A DNA stretch of 64,000 nucleotides from Gilliamella sp. B3022 (GTDB lineage Bacteria > Pseudomonadota > Gammaproteobacteria > Enterobacterales > Orbaceae), in contig NZ_CP071867.1 of NCBI RefSeq assembly GCF_028751545.1, forward strand, positions 1,089,306-1,153,305, given 5' to 3'. The notes below the pieces were generated by a model, which saw only the letters and a program-made list of their open reading frames with translations, was not told where the DNA came from and searched no databases. Positions 1 to 9,236 of the stretch are shown here, piece after piece (position 1 is the first letter of the stretch; every line of letters begins with the position of its first letter). The position numbers and the translations under genes are program-made.

Positions 1-1044
1 TAAACCATTTTGAGCAGAAATCCAAACACGAATTGGAATTCCCTCTTCATTACGATCAATGCTCGGTTCTCTACCTTCGATTAAATCAATTTTATTCATT
101 ACTAATAGTGTTGGGATATCATGTGCATCAATTTCAAATAATACTTCTTCTACTGCATGTATATTCTCCAACATATTAGGATCAGCAGCATCAATAACAT
201 GTAATAATAAAGCTGCTTCTTGTGTTTCTAATAAAGTTGCTTTAAAAGCCGCAATCAGATCATGAGGTAAGTGACGAATAAAACCTACCGTATCAGCTAA
301 AACAACTTCTCCAACATCATCAACTGTAATCCGCCTTAGTGTAGGATCGAGCGTAGCAAATAACTGATCAGCTGCATAAACATCGGCATGAGTTAGAACA
401 TTAAATAGTGTTGATTTACCTGCATTGGTATATCCAACTAAAGATGCAGTGGAGAGATCTGCTTTATTTCTTGATTGCCGATTTTGGTTACGCTGTTTTT
501 CTACTTTAGCTAATCTTGATAAAATTAATTGAATTCTATGACGAATCAAACGTCTATCAGTTTCTAACTGTGTTTCCCCCGGTCCTCTTAAACCAATACC
601 ACCTTTTTGTCGTTCTAAATGTGTCCATCCACGAACCAAACGAGTAGATAAATATTGCAATTGTGCTAATTCAACTTGTAATTTACCTTCATGAGTTCTC
701 GCTCGTTGTGCAAAAATATCTAAAATTAAACCAGTTCGATCAACAACGCGACATTCACATAGTTTTTCAAGGTTACGTTCTTGAGTAGGCGTCAATGTAT
801 GATTAACTAAAATAACGGAAGCTTGTAGTTCTTTAACTTTTTCAGCAATTTCTAGGGCTTTACCTTCACCAATAAAATATTTGGCTTGAGGTGTTTTTCT
901 TGATGTTGTCACAATATCGAGAATCTCTATTTGAGCAGAAGCAACTAATACTTCAAACTCTTTTAGATCCTCGATATCGCTTTCTTGAGGAAGGAAAACA
1001 TGGACTAATAAGGCAGATTCTCCGCCTTTATATCGATCAAACAA
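1..1044 (-). CDS. hflX: GTPase HflX, C-terminus cut off by the window edge
   Basis: Ribosome-associated GTPase of the Obg-HflX superfamily, known to split stalled or heat-damaged 70S ribosomes. The 348 visible residues read without a break (E. coli HflX has 426). Visible motifs are the [15 protein letters not shown] linker, the G1 loop [10 protein letters not shown]3 DTVGF and G4 NKID. The start is a TTG at 1042-1044: it is immediately preceded in frame by a TGA, GGAG lies about 8 nt upstream, and it gives the N-terminus MFDRY that matches E. coli HflX. It begins 21 nt after the hfq stop, so hfq-hflX are probably co-transcribed as in enterics. Confidence 0.95.
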   Translation of the reverse strand, partial: MFDRYKGGESALLVHVFLPQESDIEDLKEFEVLVASAQIEILDIVTTSRKTPQAKYFIGEGKALEIAEKVKELQASVILVNHTLTPTQERNLEKLCECRVVDRTGLILDIFAQRARTHEGKLQVELAQLQYLSTRLVRGWTHLERQKGGIGLRGPGETQLETDRRLIRHRIQLILSRLAKVEKQRNQNRQSRNKADLSTASLVGYTNAGKSTLFNVLTHADVYAADQLFATLDPTLRRITVDDVGEVVLADTVGFIRHLPHDLIAAFKATLLETQEAALLLHVIDAADPNMLENIHAVEEVLFEIDAHDIPTLLVMNKIDLIEGREPSIDRNEEGIPIRVWISAQNGL

Positions 1045-1065
1045 TCAGATTCTCCGCTGATTTAA

Positions 1066-1311
1066 TCAGTTTTCATTTTCCTCTTCTGGCTGAGATACTA
1101 ATCCAGAAATTGATCTTGATGGTACAACTGTTGAGATAGCATGTTTATAAACCATTTGGCTTACAGTATTTTTTAGTAATATAACAAATTGATCAAATGA
1201 TTCGATTTGACCTTGTAATTTAATACCATTAACCAAATAAATTGATACAGGAATATGCTCGCGACGAAGCAAATTCAAATAAGGATCTTGTAATGACTGC
1301 CCTTTTGACAT
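1066..1311 (-). CDS. hfq: RNA chaperone Hfq
   Basis: Sm-like hexameric RNA chaperone that pairs small RNAs with mRNAs. The 81-residue protein has the whole Sm fold: the N-terminal LQDPYLN helix with the proximal-face Gln, Sm1 ([18 protein letters not shown]) and Sm2 containing [12 protein letters not shown]. The disordered C-terminal tail is about 20 residues shorter than in E. coli (102 aa) but still ends in an acidic tip (EEENEN). An AAAGGAT ribosome binding site sits just upstream. It lies between miaA and hflX, the conserved enteric position. Confidence 0.98.
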   Translation of the reverse strand: MSKGQSLQDPYLNLLRREHIPVSIYLVNGIKLQGQIESFDQFVILLKNTVSQMVYKHAISTVVPSRSISGLVSQPEEENEN

Positions 1312-1386
1312 GAGATTATCCTTTAAAATGAAATAATATGAAGATTGAAATTATATTTTCAAAAATAAATATCTATTGTAATTACA

Positions 1387-1417
1387 ATTATAGAATATTT
1401 ACGTAAGTAAATATCAA
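1387..1417 (-). promoter_or_regulatory. Candidate hfq promoter with a palindrome in the spacer
   Basis: Within the 304-bp miaA-hfq gap (1312-1615), reading minus, a perfect TATAAT (1392 to 1387) lies 19 bp from a TTGATA (1417 to 1412). A perfect 8-4-8 inverted repeat, ATATTTAC-GTAA-GTAAATAT (1395-1414), fills the spacer and overlaps the -35. The 5' leader would be about 70 nt. The spacer is longer than ideal. I see nothing else gene-like in the gap. Confidence 0.4.
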
Positions 1418-1615
1418 AATAACATAAAAAACACGGTACTTGAACCGATCAATTGCAATTTATGCACAAATAACTAAATTTTTAATAACTTTACATTAAC
1501 TAGACAAAATAATATACGAAACCGCCTCATTAATCTAAAATATTTTAACAAAACTAAATAAACTATCAATAAATAAAAAGACCAAGTAATAAGCAATGAA
1601 AATATCTATTTGAAA

Positions 1616-2527
1616 TTAAAAGAGATGATTTAAAATATTTTCCATATTATTTCTATTTAACCATGTGACAGGTTGCTTCCAACCACGAAGCCAGGTAATT
1701 TGCCGTTTTGCTAATTGACGAGTAGCACAAATACCTTTGAATACCATTTCATCATAACTGGTATCGCCACTTAAATATTCCCACATTTGGCGATAACCAA
1801 CGCAGCGAATAGAAGGTAGATTTAAATGAAGATCGGAGCGCTGCATAAGTTTTTTCACTTCATCTTCAAAACCTTGATCTAACATCTGTAAAAAACGTTG
1901 CTCAATATGCTTATGAAGTTCAGCTCTATCATCTGGCATTATAGCAAATTGCATAATATCATATGGTAAAGCTTTACCACTTTCTTGAGTTAGCTCGGTT
2001 AAACTTTTACCTGTGATAAGATAAACTTCTAAAGCACGATTTAGACGCTGTGGATCATTAGGATGAATACGCTCAGCCGATATAGGATCAATTTTTTGCA
2101 ATTCTTCATGAATCGCTTGCCACCCCATTTTATTAGCTTTTTCTTCTATTTGTTTACGTATTTCCATGTTGGCAACAGGAAGCGGAGATAGCCCTTCAAT
2201 TAGCGCTTTAAAATATAACATGGTGCCACCTACTAACAATGGAATGCGTCCTTTGTTTAGGGTTTTTTCAATTTCGACAATCGCATCATGCCGAAAATTA
2301 GCTGCTGAATAACTTTGTGCTGGATCACAAATATCAATCAATTTATGCGGATATTTATGTTGTTCTTTTTTAGTTGGTTTTGCCGTCCCAATATCCATTC
2401 CGCGATAAATTAGTGCGGAATCAACACTAATAATATCAATAGGATAACGATCATAAAGAGCCATTGCAAATGCCGTTTTACCCGATGCTGTGGGTCCCAT
2501 TAATGAAATAATTTTTGGTTTGTTCAT
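1616..2527 (-). CDS. miaA: tRNA dimethylallyltransferase MiaA
   Basis: Transfers a dimethylallyl group to N6 of A37 in tRNAs that read UNN codons; MiaB, also in this window, then methylthiolates the product. The P-loop GPTASGKT is at residues 11-18, followed by [16 protein letters not shown] and the conserved [12 protein letters not shown] segment. At 303 residues it is slightly shorter than the E. coli enzyme (316). The ATG overlaps the mutL stop in an ATGA quartet (2524-2527), which indicates translational coupling in the tsaE-amiB-mutL-miaA operon. Confidence 0.97.
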   Translation of the reverse strand: MNKPKIISLMGPTASGKTAFAMALYDRYPIDIISVDSALIYRGMDIGTAKPTKKEQHKYPHKLIDICDPAQSYSAANFRHDAIVEIEKTLNKGRIPLLVGGTMLYFKALIEGLSPLPVANMEIRKQIEEKANKMGWQAIHEELQKIDPISAERIHPNDPQRLNRALEVYLITGKSLTELTQESGKALPYDIMQFAIMPDDRAELHKHIEQRFLQMLDQGFEDEVKKLMQRSDLHLNLPSIRCVGYRQMWEYLSGDTSYDEMVFKGICATRQLAKRQITWLRGWKQPVTWLNRNNMENILNHLF

Positions 2528-4383
2528 GATAAAATCGATTGAGTAAATAATTGTATATCAATTGGATATAAAAAAGTTTGTTGCTGTAACAAATTAATAT
2601 CTATCTGTTCTAACTGAGCCAATAACTGAATCACTTTAGCTACGCTCCAACATACTGTATGACTGTCATCATACTGATTTGCTAACCAATTAGCTATCTG
2701 TGTTGGATTTAAAACTTCCTGTTCTGATTCTGATATAAAACTAATTAATGCTGGCAAAGTTTGTTGCCAATTCATAGCCCGCAACATTTTAGGCACATTT
2801 TCTAAGTACAATTTAGCTTTATCTATATAAAAATCAAAACCTAAAAATTGTAATTGTTTTTGATAATTAGTAATCACTTGCTGTTCTTTATGATCTATTA
2901 ATATCGTTAAAGGTATCAATAATTTTTCCGATTCTTGAGATAATAATTTAATTGTGGTCACTTTTTTTTGGGCCACAGGTAATTTCATTAACATTAATTT
3001 TTGCTGATTATCTTCAAACTTTTCAAGCAACGCCATATCAGATTGAATGATAGTTAATACTCGACCAAATTGCACTAATGATGAACTATCAAGTTGCTGT
3101 TGTAATGATTGTAATGGCATATTTCGTTTAGGAAATAATGCTTCAATAACTGCTTGTTGAGGTGCAGTTATTAAACCATCATCTTCTGTTGGCTGAAATG
3201 ATTGAGGCTGAGTTTTTTCTATTTCTGTTTTTGGATTAATTTCAACTAATTGACCATAAATTGCATTTTCTTTAATGTGATTGATCGGTTTTTTAGTTAA
3301 TGAGCTCATTGTTGGATAATTTTTATGCTCAGTTTCTATTTGTTGATTAAAGATATTTTCACCGGCAGCTTGTCGATTCGGAGCCATTATCACTTTTTCT
3401 TTATATGTGTACGGTTGATTTGATTCAAGAGCCATGACAATTGCTTGATAAACAAAATCATGTACTAATCTCGCTTCATGAAAACGAACTTCGTGTTTCG
3501 CGGGATGCACATTAACATCAACTTGTTTAGGATCAATTTGTAAAAATACAACATAACTTTGTTGCTCATTAGTACGGCTATTGTATGCTTGTCGCAATGC
3601 ATGATTGAGCAATTTGTCCTTGATGACACGGCCATTAACATAAAAGTATTGCAGTTCACTGCTTTCACTGCTGGTGACCCAACCTTGAATCACTAAATCA
3701 TCGTGTTGCCAATCAAGTTTCACTGCTTTTTGCATAAATGCTCGACCGCAAACTAATTCCACTCTTTTTTTTAATTCAGATGCTCGATACTGTTTAACCA
3801 ATTTACCATTATGTTGCAAATTAAATGAGACATCAGGACGAGCCAGCGCAATGCGTCGCACAAATTCCTCAATATGCATAAATTCGGTTTTTTCCGTTTT
3901 TAAAAAACGGCGCCTTGCAGGAGTATTATAGAATAGATCAAGAACTTCAACTGTTGAACCAATAGGATGCGCAGCGGGTTTAATAGTTGGCGTCATATCT
4001 CGACCTTCTGCATAAACTTGCCATGCTTCAGTCTGTTCTACTGTTCTCGAAGTTAAAGTTAATCTTGAAACAGAACTAATACTTGCTAGTGCTTCACCAC
4101 GAAATCCGAGACTAATAATTGCATCGAGATCATCTAACGTACTGATTTTACTGGTTGCATGACGTGCTAAAGCAAGTGCTAATTCATCTTTAGTAATACC
4201 ACAACCATTATCACGAATACGAATTAATTTACAGCCGCCTTGCTCAATATCTATATCAATTTGAGTACTACCCGCATCAAGGCTATTTTCAACTAATTCT
4301 TTAATAACTGATGCAGGGCGCTCTACTACCTCACCTGCCGCAATTTGATTCGCTAATTGGGGAGATAGAATATGGATTGCCAT
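2524..4383 (-). CDS. mutL: DNA mismatch repair protein MutL
   Basis: Mismatch-repair ATPase that links MutS recognition to MutH and UvrD. The N-terminal GHKL ATPase is intact: [21 protein letters not shown], then DAGST, DNGCGI and [11 protein letters not shown] variable linker runs from about residue 335 to 430, and the C-terminal dimerisation domain begins near [11 protein letters not shown]. It lacks the DQHA-type endonuclease motif, as expected for a methyl-directed MutH system and consistent with GATC use elsewhere in the window. It is 619 residues (E. coli 615). Its ATG overlaps the amiB stop by 1 nt (TAATG). Confidence 0.97.
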   Translation of the reverse strand: MAIHILSPQLANQIAAGEVVERPASVIKELVENSLDAGSTQIDIDIEQGGCKLIRIRDNGCGITKDELALALARHATSKISTLDDLDAIISLGFRGEALASISSVSRLTLTSRTVEQTEAWQVYAEGRDMTPTIKPAAHPIGSTVEVLDLFYNTPARRRFLKTEKTEFMHIEEFVRRIALARPDVSFNLQHNGKLVKQYRASELKKRVELVCGRAFMQKAVKLDWQHDDLVIQGWVTSSESSELQYFYVNGRVIKDKLLNHALRQAYNSRTNEQQSYVVFLQIDPKQVDVNVHPAKHEVRFHEARLVHDFVYQAIVMALESNQPYTYKEKVIMAPNRQAAGENIFNQQIETEHKNYPTMSSLTKKPINHIKENAIYGQLVEINPKTEIEKTQPQSFQPTEDDGLITAPQQAVIEALFPKRNMPLQSLQQQLDSSSLVQFGRVLTIIQSDMALLEKFEDNQQKLMLMKLPVAQKKVTTIKLLSQESEKLLIPLTILIDHKEQQVITNYQKQLQFLGFDFYIDKAKLYLENVPKMLRAMNWQQTLPALISFISESEQEVLNPTQIANWLANQYDDSHTVCWSVAKVIQLLAQLEQIDINLLQQQTFLYPIDIQLFTQSILS

Positions 4384-5153
4384 TAATGTTGTGCTCCAAA
4401 TTTAGGATTCTGTTTTACATAGTTTTTTATACCTTGATAAATGGCTTTAGCAATCTTATCTTGATGGGCATTACTGCTTAACAGACGTTCTTCGTCTAAA
4501 TTAGAAATAAAACCAACTTCAATCAAAATCGACGGAATATCAGGTGAACGTAAAACACCTAAACTTGCATATTCTGGCTGATTTTTATGAAGCTTAGTTA
4601 CACTTTTTATTGACGTTAAAACTTGCATTGCTAATTCATAACCTACTCGCTGAGAATAAGAAAATTGTAAATCTAAGACCGCTTGACTTAAATGACGATT
4701 ATTATCTTCAGCAAGAGCATCGCCAGCTCCGCCTAATAATTGAGATTGTTTTTCATCTTGTTCAAGCCAACGACCAAGCTCAGTATCAGCCCGTTTGGTC
4801 GATAAGACCCAAATTGACGCACCTGTTGCGTTACGATTTGGGGCTGCATCAGCATGAATAGAAACTAATAAATTAGCTTTATTTTTTCGAGCGATTTCTG
4901 AACGCTGTGGAACCGAGATAAAAGTATCACTACTACGGGTTAATACCCCTTTAAAACTAGGATCTTTATTTAACAAATTAGTTAATTTTTTGGCAATTGA
5001 AAATGTAACTGTCTTTTCATATAAATTGCTTTGACCTATTGCGCCAGAATCTTTACCACCATGTCCTGCATCAACGGCAATCACTACTTTAGCTGCATAA
5101 GCTGAGTTACAAAGCAATAAAAACATTAAAAAAGTAAGTAATTTTTTCATCAT
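4383..5153 (-). CDS. amiB: Short N-acetylmuramoyl-L-alanine amidase (AmiB position)
   Basis: Periplasmic zinc amidase that cleaves the peptide from MurNAc during cell separation. A signal peptide ([20 protein letters not shown]) leads straight into an Amidase_3 domain. Zinc and catalytic motifs visible are [11 protein letters not shown], the Glu in [15 protein letters not shown] and the final Glu in LIEVGF. The helical insert that gates EnvC/NlpD-dependent amidases is present (around [14 protein letters not shown]). At 256 residues it lacks the N-terminal AMIN domain of E. coli AmiB (445 aa) and any LysM repeat. Position between tsaE and mutL identifies it as the amiB locus. The second ATG (5150) is an equally possible start. 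Confidence 0.9.
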   Translation of the reverse strand: MMKKLLTFLMFLLLCNSAYAAKVVIAVDAGHGGKDSGAIGQSNLYEKTVTFSIAKKLTNLLNKDPSFKGVLTRSSDTFISVPQRSEIARKNKANLLVSIHADAAPNRNATGASIWVLSTKRADTELGRWLEQDEKQSQLLGGAGDALAEDNNRHLSQAVLDLQFSYSQRVGYELAMQVLTSIKSVTKLHKNQPEYASLGVLRSPDIPSILIEVGFISNLDEERLLSSNAHQDKIAKAIYQGIKNYVKQNPKFGAQH

Positions 5154-5175
5154 CTTTTACCGTTAATGTGTATTG

Positions 5176-5661
5176 TTAAAAATTAATAATCGTTCGACCC
5201 TTTTGACTTTTTGCTTGCACGCAAGCCGTACGTTCACAGGATAAATAAGCCAAATGAATTTCAATGTCAGCACTTGGTAGTATACCTTTCGCTTGTTCAG
5301 GCCATTCAATTAAACAGATCGAACGCGAAGAAAAATATTCACGGATACCCATAAACTCAAGTTCTTCAGAATCAATTAATCTATATAAATCAAAATGATA
5401 AACAGAAAAGCCATCGAATTGATACGGTTCAACTAAAGTATATGTTGGACTTTTGACATTACCTGTATGACCTAATTGTTGTAAAAATCCACGACTAAAA
5501 GTAGTTTTACCAGCACCAAGATCACCAATTAAATAAAGAATTATCGTATCATCTTGATTCAATAAATAGTTTAAACATTGCTTAGCAAGTTTGCTACCCA
5601 ATGAAATGGTTGCGTGCTCATCGGCTAAAATAATTGGTTTCATGAGGAATTCTTTGCTCAA
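5176..5661 (-). CDS. tsaE: tRNA threonylcarbamoyladenosine ATPase TsaE
   Basis: ATPase partner of TsaD-TsaB in making t6A37 of ANN-reading tRNAs. The Walker [14 protein letters not shown], the switch [12 protein letters not shown] and the downstream HFDLYRL and LIEWPEQ motifs are all present. Start choice: TTG at 5661 has AAGGA 7 nt upstream, whereas the in-frame ATG at 5643 (giving MKPIILADE, closer to the E. coli N-terminus) has no Shine-Dalgarno sequence. I keep the TTG but the ATG cannot be excluded. It heads the operon with amiB 22 nt downstream. tsaC, for an earlier step of the same pathway, is nearby on the other strand. Confidence 0.95.
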   Translation of the reverse strand: MSKEFLMKPIILADEHATISLGSKLAKQCLNYLLNQDDTIILYLIGDLGAGKTTFSRGFLQQLGHTGNVKSPTYTLVEPYQFDGFSVYHFDLYRLIDSEELEFMGIREYFSSRSICLIEWPEQAKGILPSADIEIHLAYLSCERTACVQAKSQKGRTIINF

Positions 5662-5779
5662 TAAATAGTCCTTATTATATACTAATAACCATTAAAGATG
5701 TACCAAACAAGATTAACTTGCTTTTCTGTCAAAAAGTTTCAGGTTAACTATACGTTTAAGTATAAAAAAAGTGAGAATT

Positions 5780-6061
5780 ATGTTACATACTATTTCAACA
5801 GCCAACCAATCAACTGTAAATACACAATTCATATCACAACACGATGCCGTTTTATTCTGGCAAAATGGTGTGATTATTGCGCTAAAAAATAATCCATTAT
5901 TAGATGATATTATCGAAAAAACTGCACATTGCTACATCATCGATAATGATATTCAAGCTCGTGGATTACTCCCATTTATTGATCCAAGAGTTAAAATTAT
6001 CAATATGCAGCAAACCGTTGAATTAACGGCAATCAACTACCCACAAATGAATTGGCAATAA
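5780..6061 (+). CDS. tusB: Sulfur-relay protein TusB (DsrH family), orphan
   Basis: TusB is one subunit of the TusBCD complex that passes persulfide sulfur from TusA to TusE for 2-thiouridine in tRNA. The 93-residue product begins MLHTIS, matching the enteric start MLHTL, and shows the family pattern: hydrophobic LFWQNGVIIAL, then IIDNDIQARGLLPFI, then a C-terminal NYPQMNW resembling the enteric HPSQMAW. An in-frame GTG at 5771 would add three residues. No tusC or tusD is next to it and it is not linked to rpsL, unlike the enteric tusDCB-rpsL order. The protein is short and divergent, so the call rests mainly on the termini and length. Confidence 0.75.
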   Translation: MLHTISTANQSTVNTQFISQHDAVLFWQNGVIIALKNNPLLDDIIEKTAHCYIIDNDIQARGLLPFIDPRVKIINMQQTVELTAINYPQMNWQ

Positions 6062-6226
6062 TATGATTTTTCGTTGACATACCCAGCCTGTCAGTTTTAA
6101 TTACCTTAATCATTGTGTTTTATTATAGATAATTATGATGTTTTAAAATAATCTCAGCTAATTTGCAAATCTAACTCTCTGGGTTTAATATAATTTTCAA
6201 TCGTTTTAATGAATATTTAAATCTTA

Positions 6227-6790
6227 ATGACAAATTTATTAACAGTATCAGAATGTATTGGTCGTTTAAAAAATGGTGATGTAATTGCTTACCCTACCGA
6301 AGCCGTTTTTGGATTGGGTTGTGATCCCAACAATGAAATTGCTGTATTAAACCTGCTACAGTTAAAGCAGCGATCAATTGATAAAGGGCTAATTTTAATT
6401 GCGAGTGATTATCAGCAACTGCTTCCTTATATTGATGATTCAACTCTCAATAAAGAGCAAAAGAGGTTAGCATTTACCAGCTGGCCTGGACCTGTCACTT
6501 GGATTTTTCCTAAAAATAAAACAACTCCCTATTTTTTAACAGGCAAATTTGATTCTATTGCAGTGCGAGTCACTAATCATCCTTTAGTTTGTCAGCTTTG
6601 TGATTTATTTGGTAAACCACTCATCTCATCAAGCGCTAATCTTTCAGGTCATAATCCCTGCCGAACAATTTTTGATGTAAAACAACAGTTTGGAGAATGT
6701 TTTCCTGTTTTAAGAGGTGAAACAGGTCATCGTTTACAACCTTCTGAAATTAGAGATATAAGAACAGGTAATATCATTCGAGAAGGATAA
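6227..6790 (+). CDS. tsaC: Threonylcarbamoyl-AMP synthase TsaC
   Basis: YrdC/Sua5-type enzyme that makes threonylcarbamoyl-AMP from threonine, bicarbonate and ATP, the first step of t6A synthesis. Visible conserved blocks are [52 protein letters not shown], the SSANLSG nucleotide-binding loop and the C-terminal [10 protein letters not shown]. It is 187 residues (E. coli 190). The start ATG follows a 165-bp gap from tusB in which I see no gene. anmK begins 4 nt after its stop, so the two are probably one transcript. Confidence 0.97.
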   Translation: MTNLLTVSECIGRLKNGDVIAYPTEAVFGLGCDPNNEIAVLNLLQLKQRSIDKGLILIASDYQQLLPYIDDSTLNKEQKRLAFTSWPGPVTWIFPKNKTTPYFLTGKFDSIAVRVTNHPLVCQLCDLFGKPLISSSANLSGHNPCRTIFDVKQQFGECFPVLRGETGHRLQPSEIRDIRTGNIIREG

Positions 6791-6794
6791 CTTT

Positions 6795-7901
6795 ATGCAA
6801 AATTTGTATATTGGTGTAATGTCAGGTACCAGTATGGATGGTATTGATATTGCTTTAGTAAATATAACAGATAGAAAAATTACCTCAATCGCTAGTAATT
6901 GCTACCCAATGCCAGCCAATTTAAAACAACTTCTACTTACTCTATGCGAAACCAAACAGACCACATTACAAAATTTAGGTGAAATTGATCACAGACTTGG
7001 CCAACTTTTTGCAGATAGTATAAATCAATTTTTAAAAGATAATCAGATTGAAAAACATCAAATTACAGCGATTGGATGTCACGGACAAACCATCTATCAC
7101 GCACCAAATGGTGCTAATCCGTTCACCATGCAAATTGGAGATGCGAATATTATTGCGGCAAAAACAGGAATAACCACTATAGCAGATTTTCGACGTAAAG
7201 ATATGGCTTATGGGGGACAAGGCGCACCACTCGTGCCAGCTTTTCATAACGCGGTATTGCAAGATCCGAATATCAATCGCGTGATACTTAATATTGGCGG
7301 AATAAGTAATATTACTGTATTAATTCCTCAATACCCTATTATAGGTTATGACACTGGTCCAGGTAATGTATTATTAGATGGATGGATTAAAGAGCAGTTA
7401 GGAAAAAACTATGATCAAGATGGACTATGGGCGAAAACAGGTAGCATTAATCCAGATTTATTAAATTATCTTTATAAGGAAAATTATTTTCAAATACCTG
7501 CTCCTAAAAGTACTGGACGAGAACTATTTAATTTATCTTGGTTACATAATAAATTAGTAGGAATGCATTTATCTGCGCAAGATATCCAAGCAACATTAGT
7601 CGAGTTTACTGTTTTATCTATTTCTGAAGAAATAAAAAAATTACCGATAAATAATAGATTATCTTGTGAGCTGTTAGTTTGTGGAGGTGGTGCAAAAAAT
7701 CCTCTCATAATGGAACGATTATCAAGATTACTACCAAAATGGCAAGTTTTGATTACTGATGTGAAAGGCATAAACAGTGCTGATATGGAAGCGATTGCTT
7801 TTGCTTGGCTTGCTTATTGTAGGATGAATAATATTCCATCTAATATTCCAGAAGTAACTGGAGCAAACCAAGCAGTAAGCTTAGGGGTTATTTATCAATA
7901 A
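6795..7901 (+). CDS. anmK: Anhydro-N-acetylmuramic acid kinase
   Basis: Cleaves and phosphorylates 1,6-anhydroMurNAc recovered from cell-wall turnover, giving MurNAc-6-phosphate. The ASKHA-fold signature MSGTSMDGIDIALV opens the protein. GCHGQTIYHAP, TTIADFRRKDMAYGGQGAPL, GGISNITVL, GYDTGPGNVLLD and the C-terminal CGGGAKNPLIMERL follow in the usual order. The 368-residue length is normal. It is immediately downstream of tsaC and converges on kdgR with only 6 nt between the stop codons. Confidence 0.97.
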   Translation: MQNLYIGVMSGTSMDGIDIALVNITDRKITSIASNCYPMPANLKQLLLTLCETKQTTLQNLGEIDHRLGQLFADSINQFLKDNQIEKHQITAIGCHGQTIYHAPNGANPFTMQIGDANIIAAKTGITTIADFRRKDMAYGGQGAPLVPAFHNAVLQDPNINRVILNIGGISNITVLIPQYPIIGYDTGPGNVLLDGWIKEQLGKNYDQDGLWAKTGSINPDLLNYLYKENYFQIPAPKSTGRELFNLSWLHNKLVGMHLSAQDIQATLVEFTVLSISEEIKKLPINNRLSCELLVCGGGAKNPLIMERLSRLLPKWQVLITDVKGINSADMEAIAFAWLAYCRMNNIPSNIPEVTGANQAVSLGVIYQ

Positions 7902-7907
7902 TAACCT

Positions 7908-8702
7908 TTATTCTGACAATTTTGATTGCTTATTATAACCAATTAATTCAGATATTTTGGCGGCAGATTGGCTAATTTCACCGACAAGTTTAGCTTCATC
8001 TTCTGCTGTATTACATCTAAAGATAGAGGTTGATAAACTTAAGGCTGCAATAATATTACCTAAACGATTATAAATTGGCACTGCAAAACAACGTAAACCA
8101 AGCTCTGACTCTTCATCATCTTTGCCATAACCTAAACGTTTAACTTCATCGAGTTCAGCAAAAAATGCCTCTTTATTGGTGATTGTTTTAGGTGTGTATT
8201 GAACAAAATTAATACTATTAACTAAGCTTTTTTTACTTTCATCATCTAACCAAGCTAATAATACTTTACCTAATCCACTGGCATGCACAGTCGCTTGATT
8301 GCCTATTTTAGAAGTTAAACAAAGACTGTATTGTTCTGATGCCACTTTATTAATGTAGATAATTTGGTCACCTTCACGAACAGCTAAATGAATCGTTTCT
8401 TTAGTTTTATCCCTTAACTTTCTCATTTCCAAATCAGCAATAGCTAAAAAGTTTTGGTGATAAAGCACTCGGTTGCCTAAATCAAGTAATTTCAAATTAA
8501 GAGAATATTTATCTGAATCTTCTTCTTGATTAACATAACCTAATGATTTCATGGTTTGTAAAAAACGATAGGCTGTGCTTTTGGGCATCATTACTTTTTG
8601 CGATAATTCTGATATAGCAATGTCTTTAGATTCGGATAAAGCTTCTAAAATTCCGAAAACTTTTAAAACCGAAGCAACCGATTCTGGTGAGCTATCATTC
8701 AT
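7908..8702 (-). CDS. kdgR: IclR-family repressor of pectin catabolism, KdgR
   Basis: Transcriptional repressor released by 2-keto-3-deoxygluconate. The N-terminal winged helix (SVASVLKVFGILEALSES, ISELSQKVMMPKSTAYRFLQ) and C-terminal IclR effector domain closely follow E. coli and Dickeya KdgR. Start choice: AAGGAG is only 2 nt from the GTG at 8711 but 11 nt from the ATG at 8702, so I take the ATG (264 aa). It is the last gene of the ogl-dhuD-kdgF-kdgR series, 117 nt after kdgF. KdgR-like boxes at 11365, 19067 and 19298 are its likely targets. Confidence 0.92.
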   Translation of the reverse strand: MNDSSPESVASVLKVFGILEALSESKDIAISELSQKVMMPKSTAYRFLQTMKSLGYVNQEEDSDKYSLNLKLLDLGNRVLYHQNFLAIADLEMRKLRDKTKETIHLAVREGDQIIYINKVASEQYSLCLTSKIGNQATVHASGLGKVLLAWLDDESKKSLVNSINFVQYTPKTITNKEAFFAELDEVKRLGYGKDDEESELGLRCFAVPIYNRLGNIIAALSLSTSIFRCNTAEDEAKLVGEISQSAAKISELIGYNKQSKLSE

Positions 8703-8819
8703 TATTAGCACATCTCCTTACTAAAAATTAGTCATTATTCTATTATTAAATGATCAACTAGAACAAATCAAAACTATCGAAAGTATATCATAATTAATAA
8801 TGAGTCGTTACTAGCTATT

Positions 8820-9140
8820 TTATAAAAAATCTAATCTTTGAGGAGTAAACATATCAAGCAAAACGCCAGCTTGTTTGCAAACACAACCATGTTCAATATT
8901 GGGTTTTTTATATAATGTATCACCAGCACGAACAATCTTAGTCTCATCACCGATAGTAAATTCAAATTCACCAGACAAAACATAGGTTAGTTGTTCATGT
9001 GGATGATGATGCATCGCACCAATTGCGCCAGTTTCAAAATGAACTTCAACCGCCATCATATTACCATCATGAGCTAAAATTTTACGTTTAACCCCATTTC
9101 CTAAATCAATTAATTCAATATCTGAATTAAAACAAAACAT
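8820..9140 (-). CDS. kdgF: Cupin KdgF, unsaturated uronate linearisation
   Basis: KdgF catalyses ring opening of 4,5-unsaturated galacturonate to 4-deoxy-L-threo-5-hexosulose uronate. The 106-residue single-domain cupin carries the metal-binding motif 1 MHHHPHEQLTYVLSGEFEF and the second His in EHGCV, and it closes with the family-typical LLDMFTPQRLDFL. An ACTCCT complement (AGGAGT) ribosome binding site lies just upstream of the ATG. It sits between dhuD and kdgR, separated from dhuD by a hairpin with a T-tract, so it may be expressed at a lower level than the genes upstream. Confidence 0.93.
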   Translation of the reverse strand: MFCFNSDIELIDLGNGVKRKILAHDGNMMAVEVHFETGAIGAMHHHPHEQLTYVLSGEFEFTIGDETKIVRAGDTLYKKPNIEHGCVCKQAGVLLDMFTPQRLDFL

Positions 9141-9161
9141 GACATTACTCCTAAATTTATA

Positions 9162-9207
9162 AAAAAAACAGAGATAATAAATAACATCCTTTTATTTTAT
9201 TATCTCT
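9162..9207 (-). terminator. Hairpin plus T-tract between dhuD and kdgF
   Basis: Reading minus, AGAGATAATAA (9207 to 9197) pairs perfectly with TTATTATCTCT (9180 to 9170) around a 16-nt loop and is followed by G and eight T. The stem is AT-rich, so termination is probably partial. Confidence 0.6.
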
Positions 9208-9236
9208 TAAATTATCTAATTTTTAACCTTATTTTA

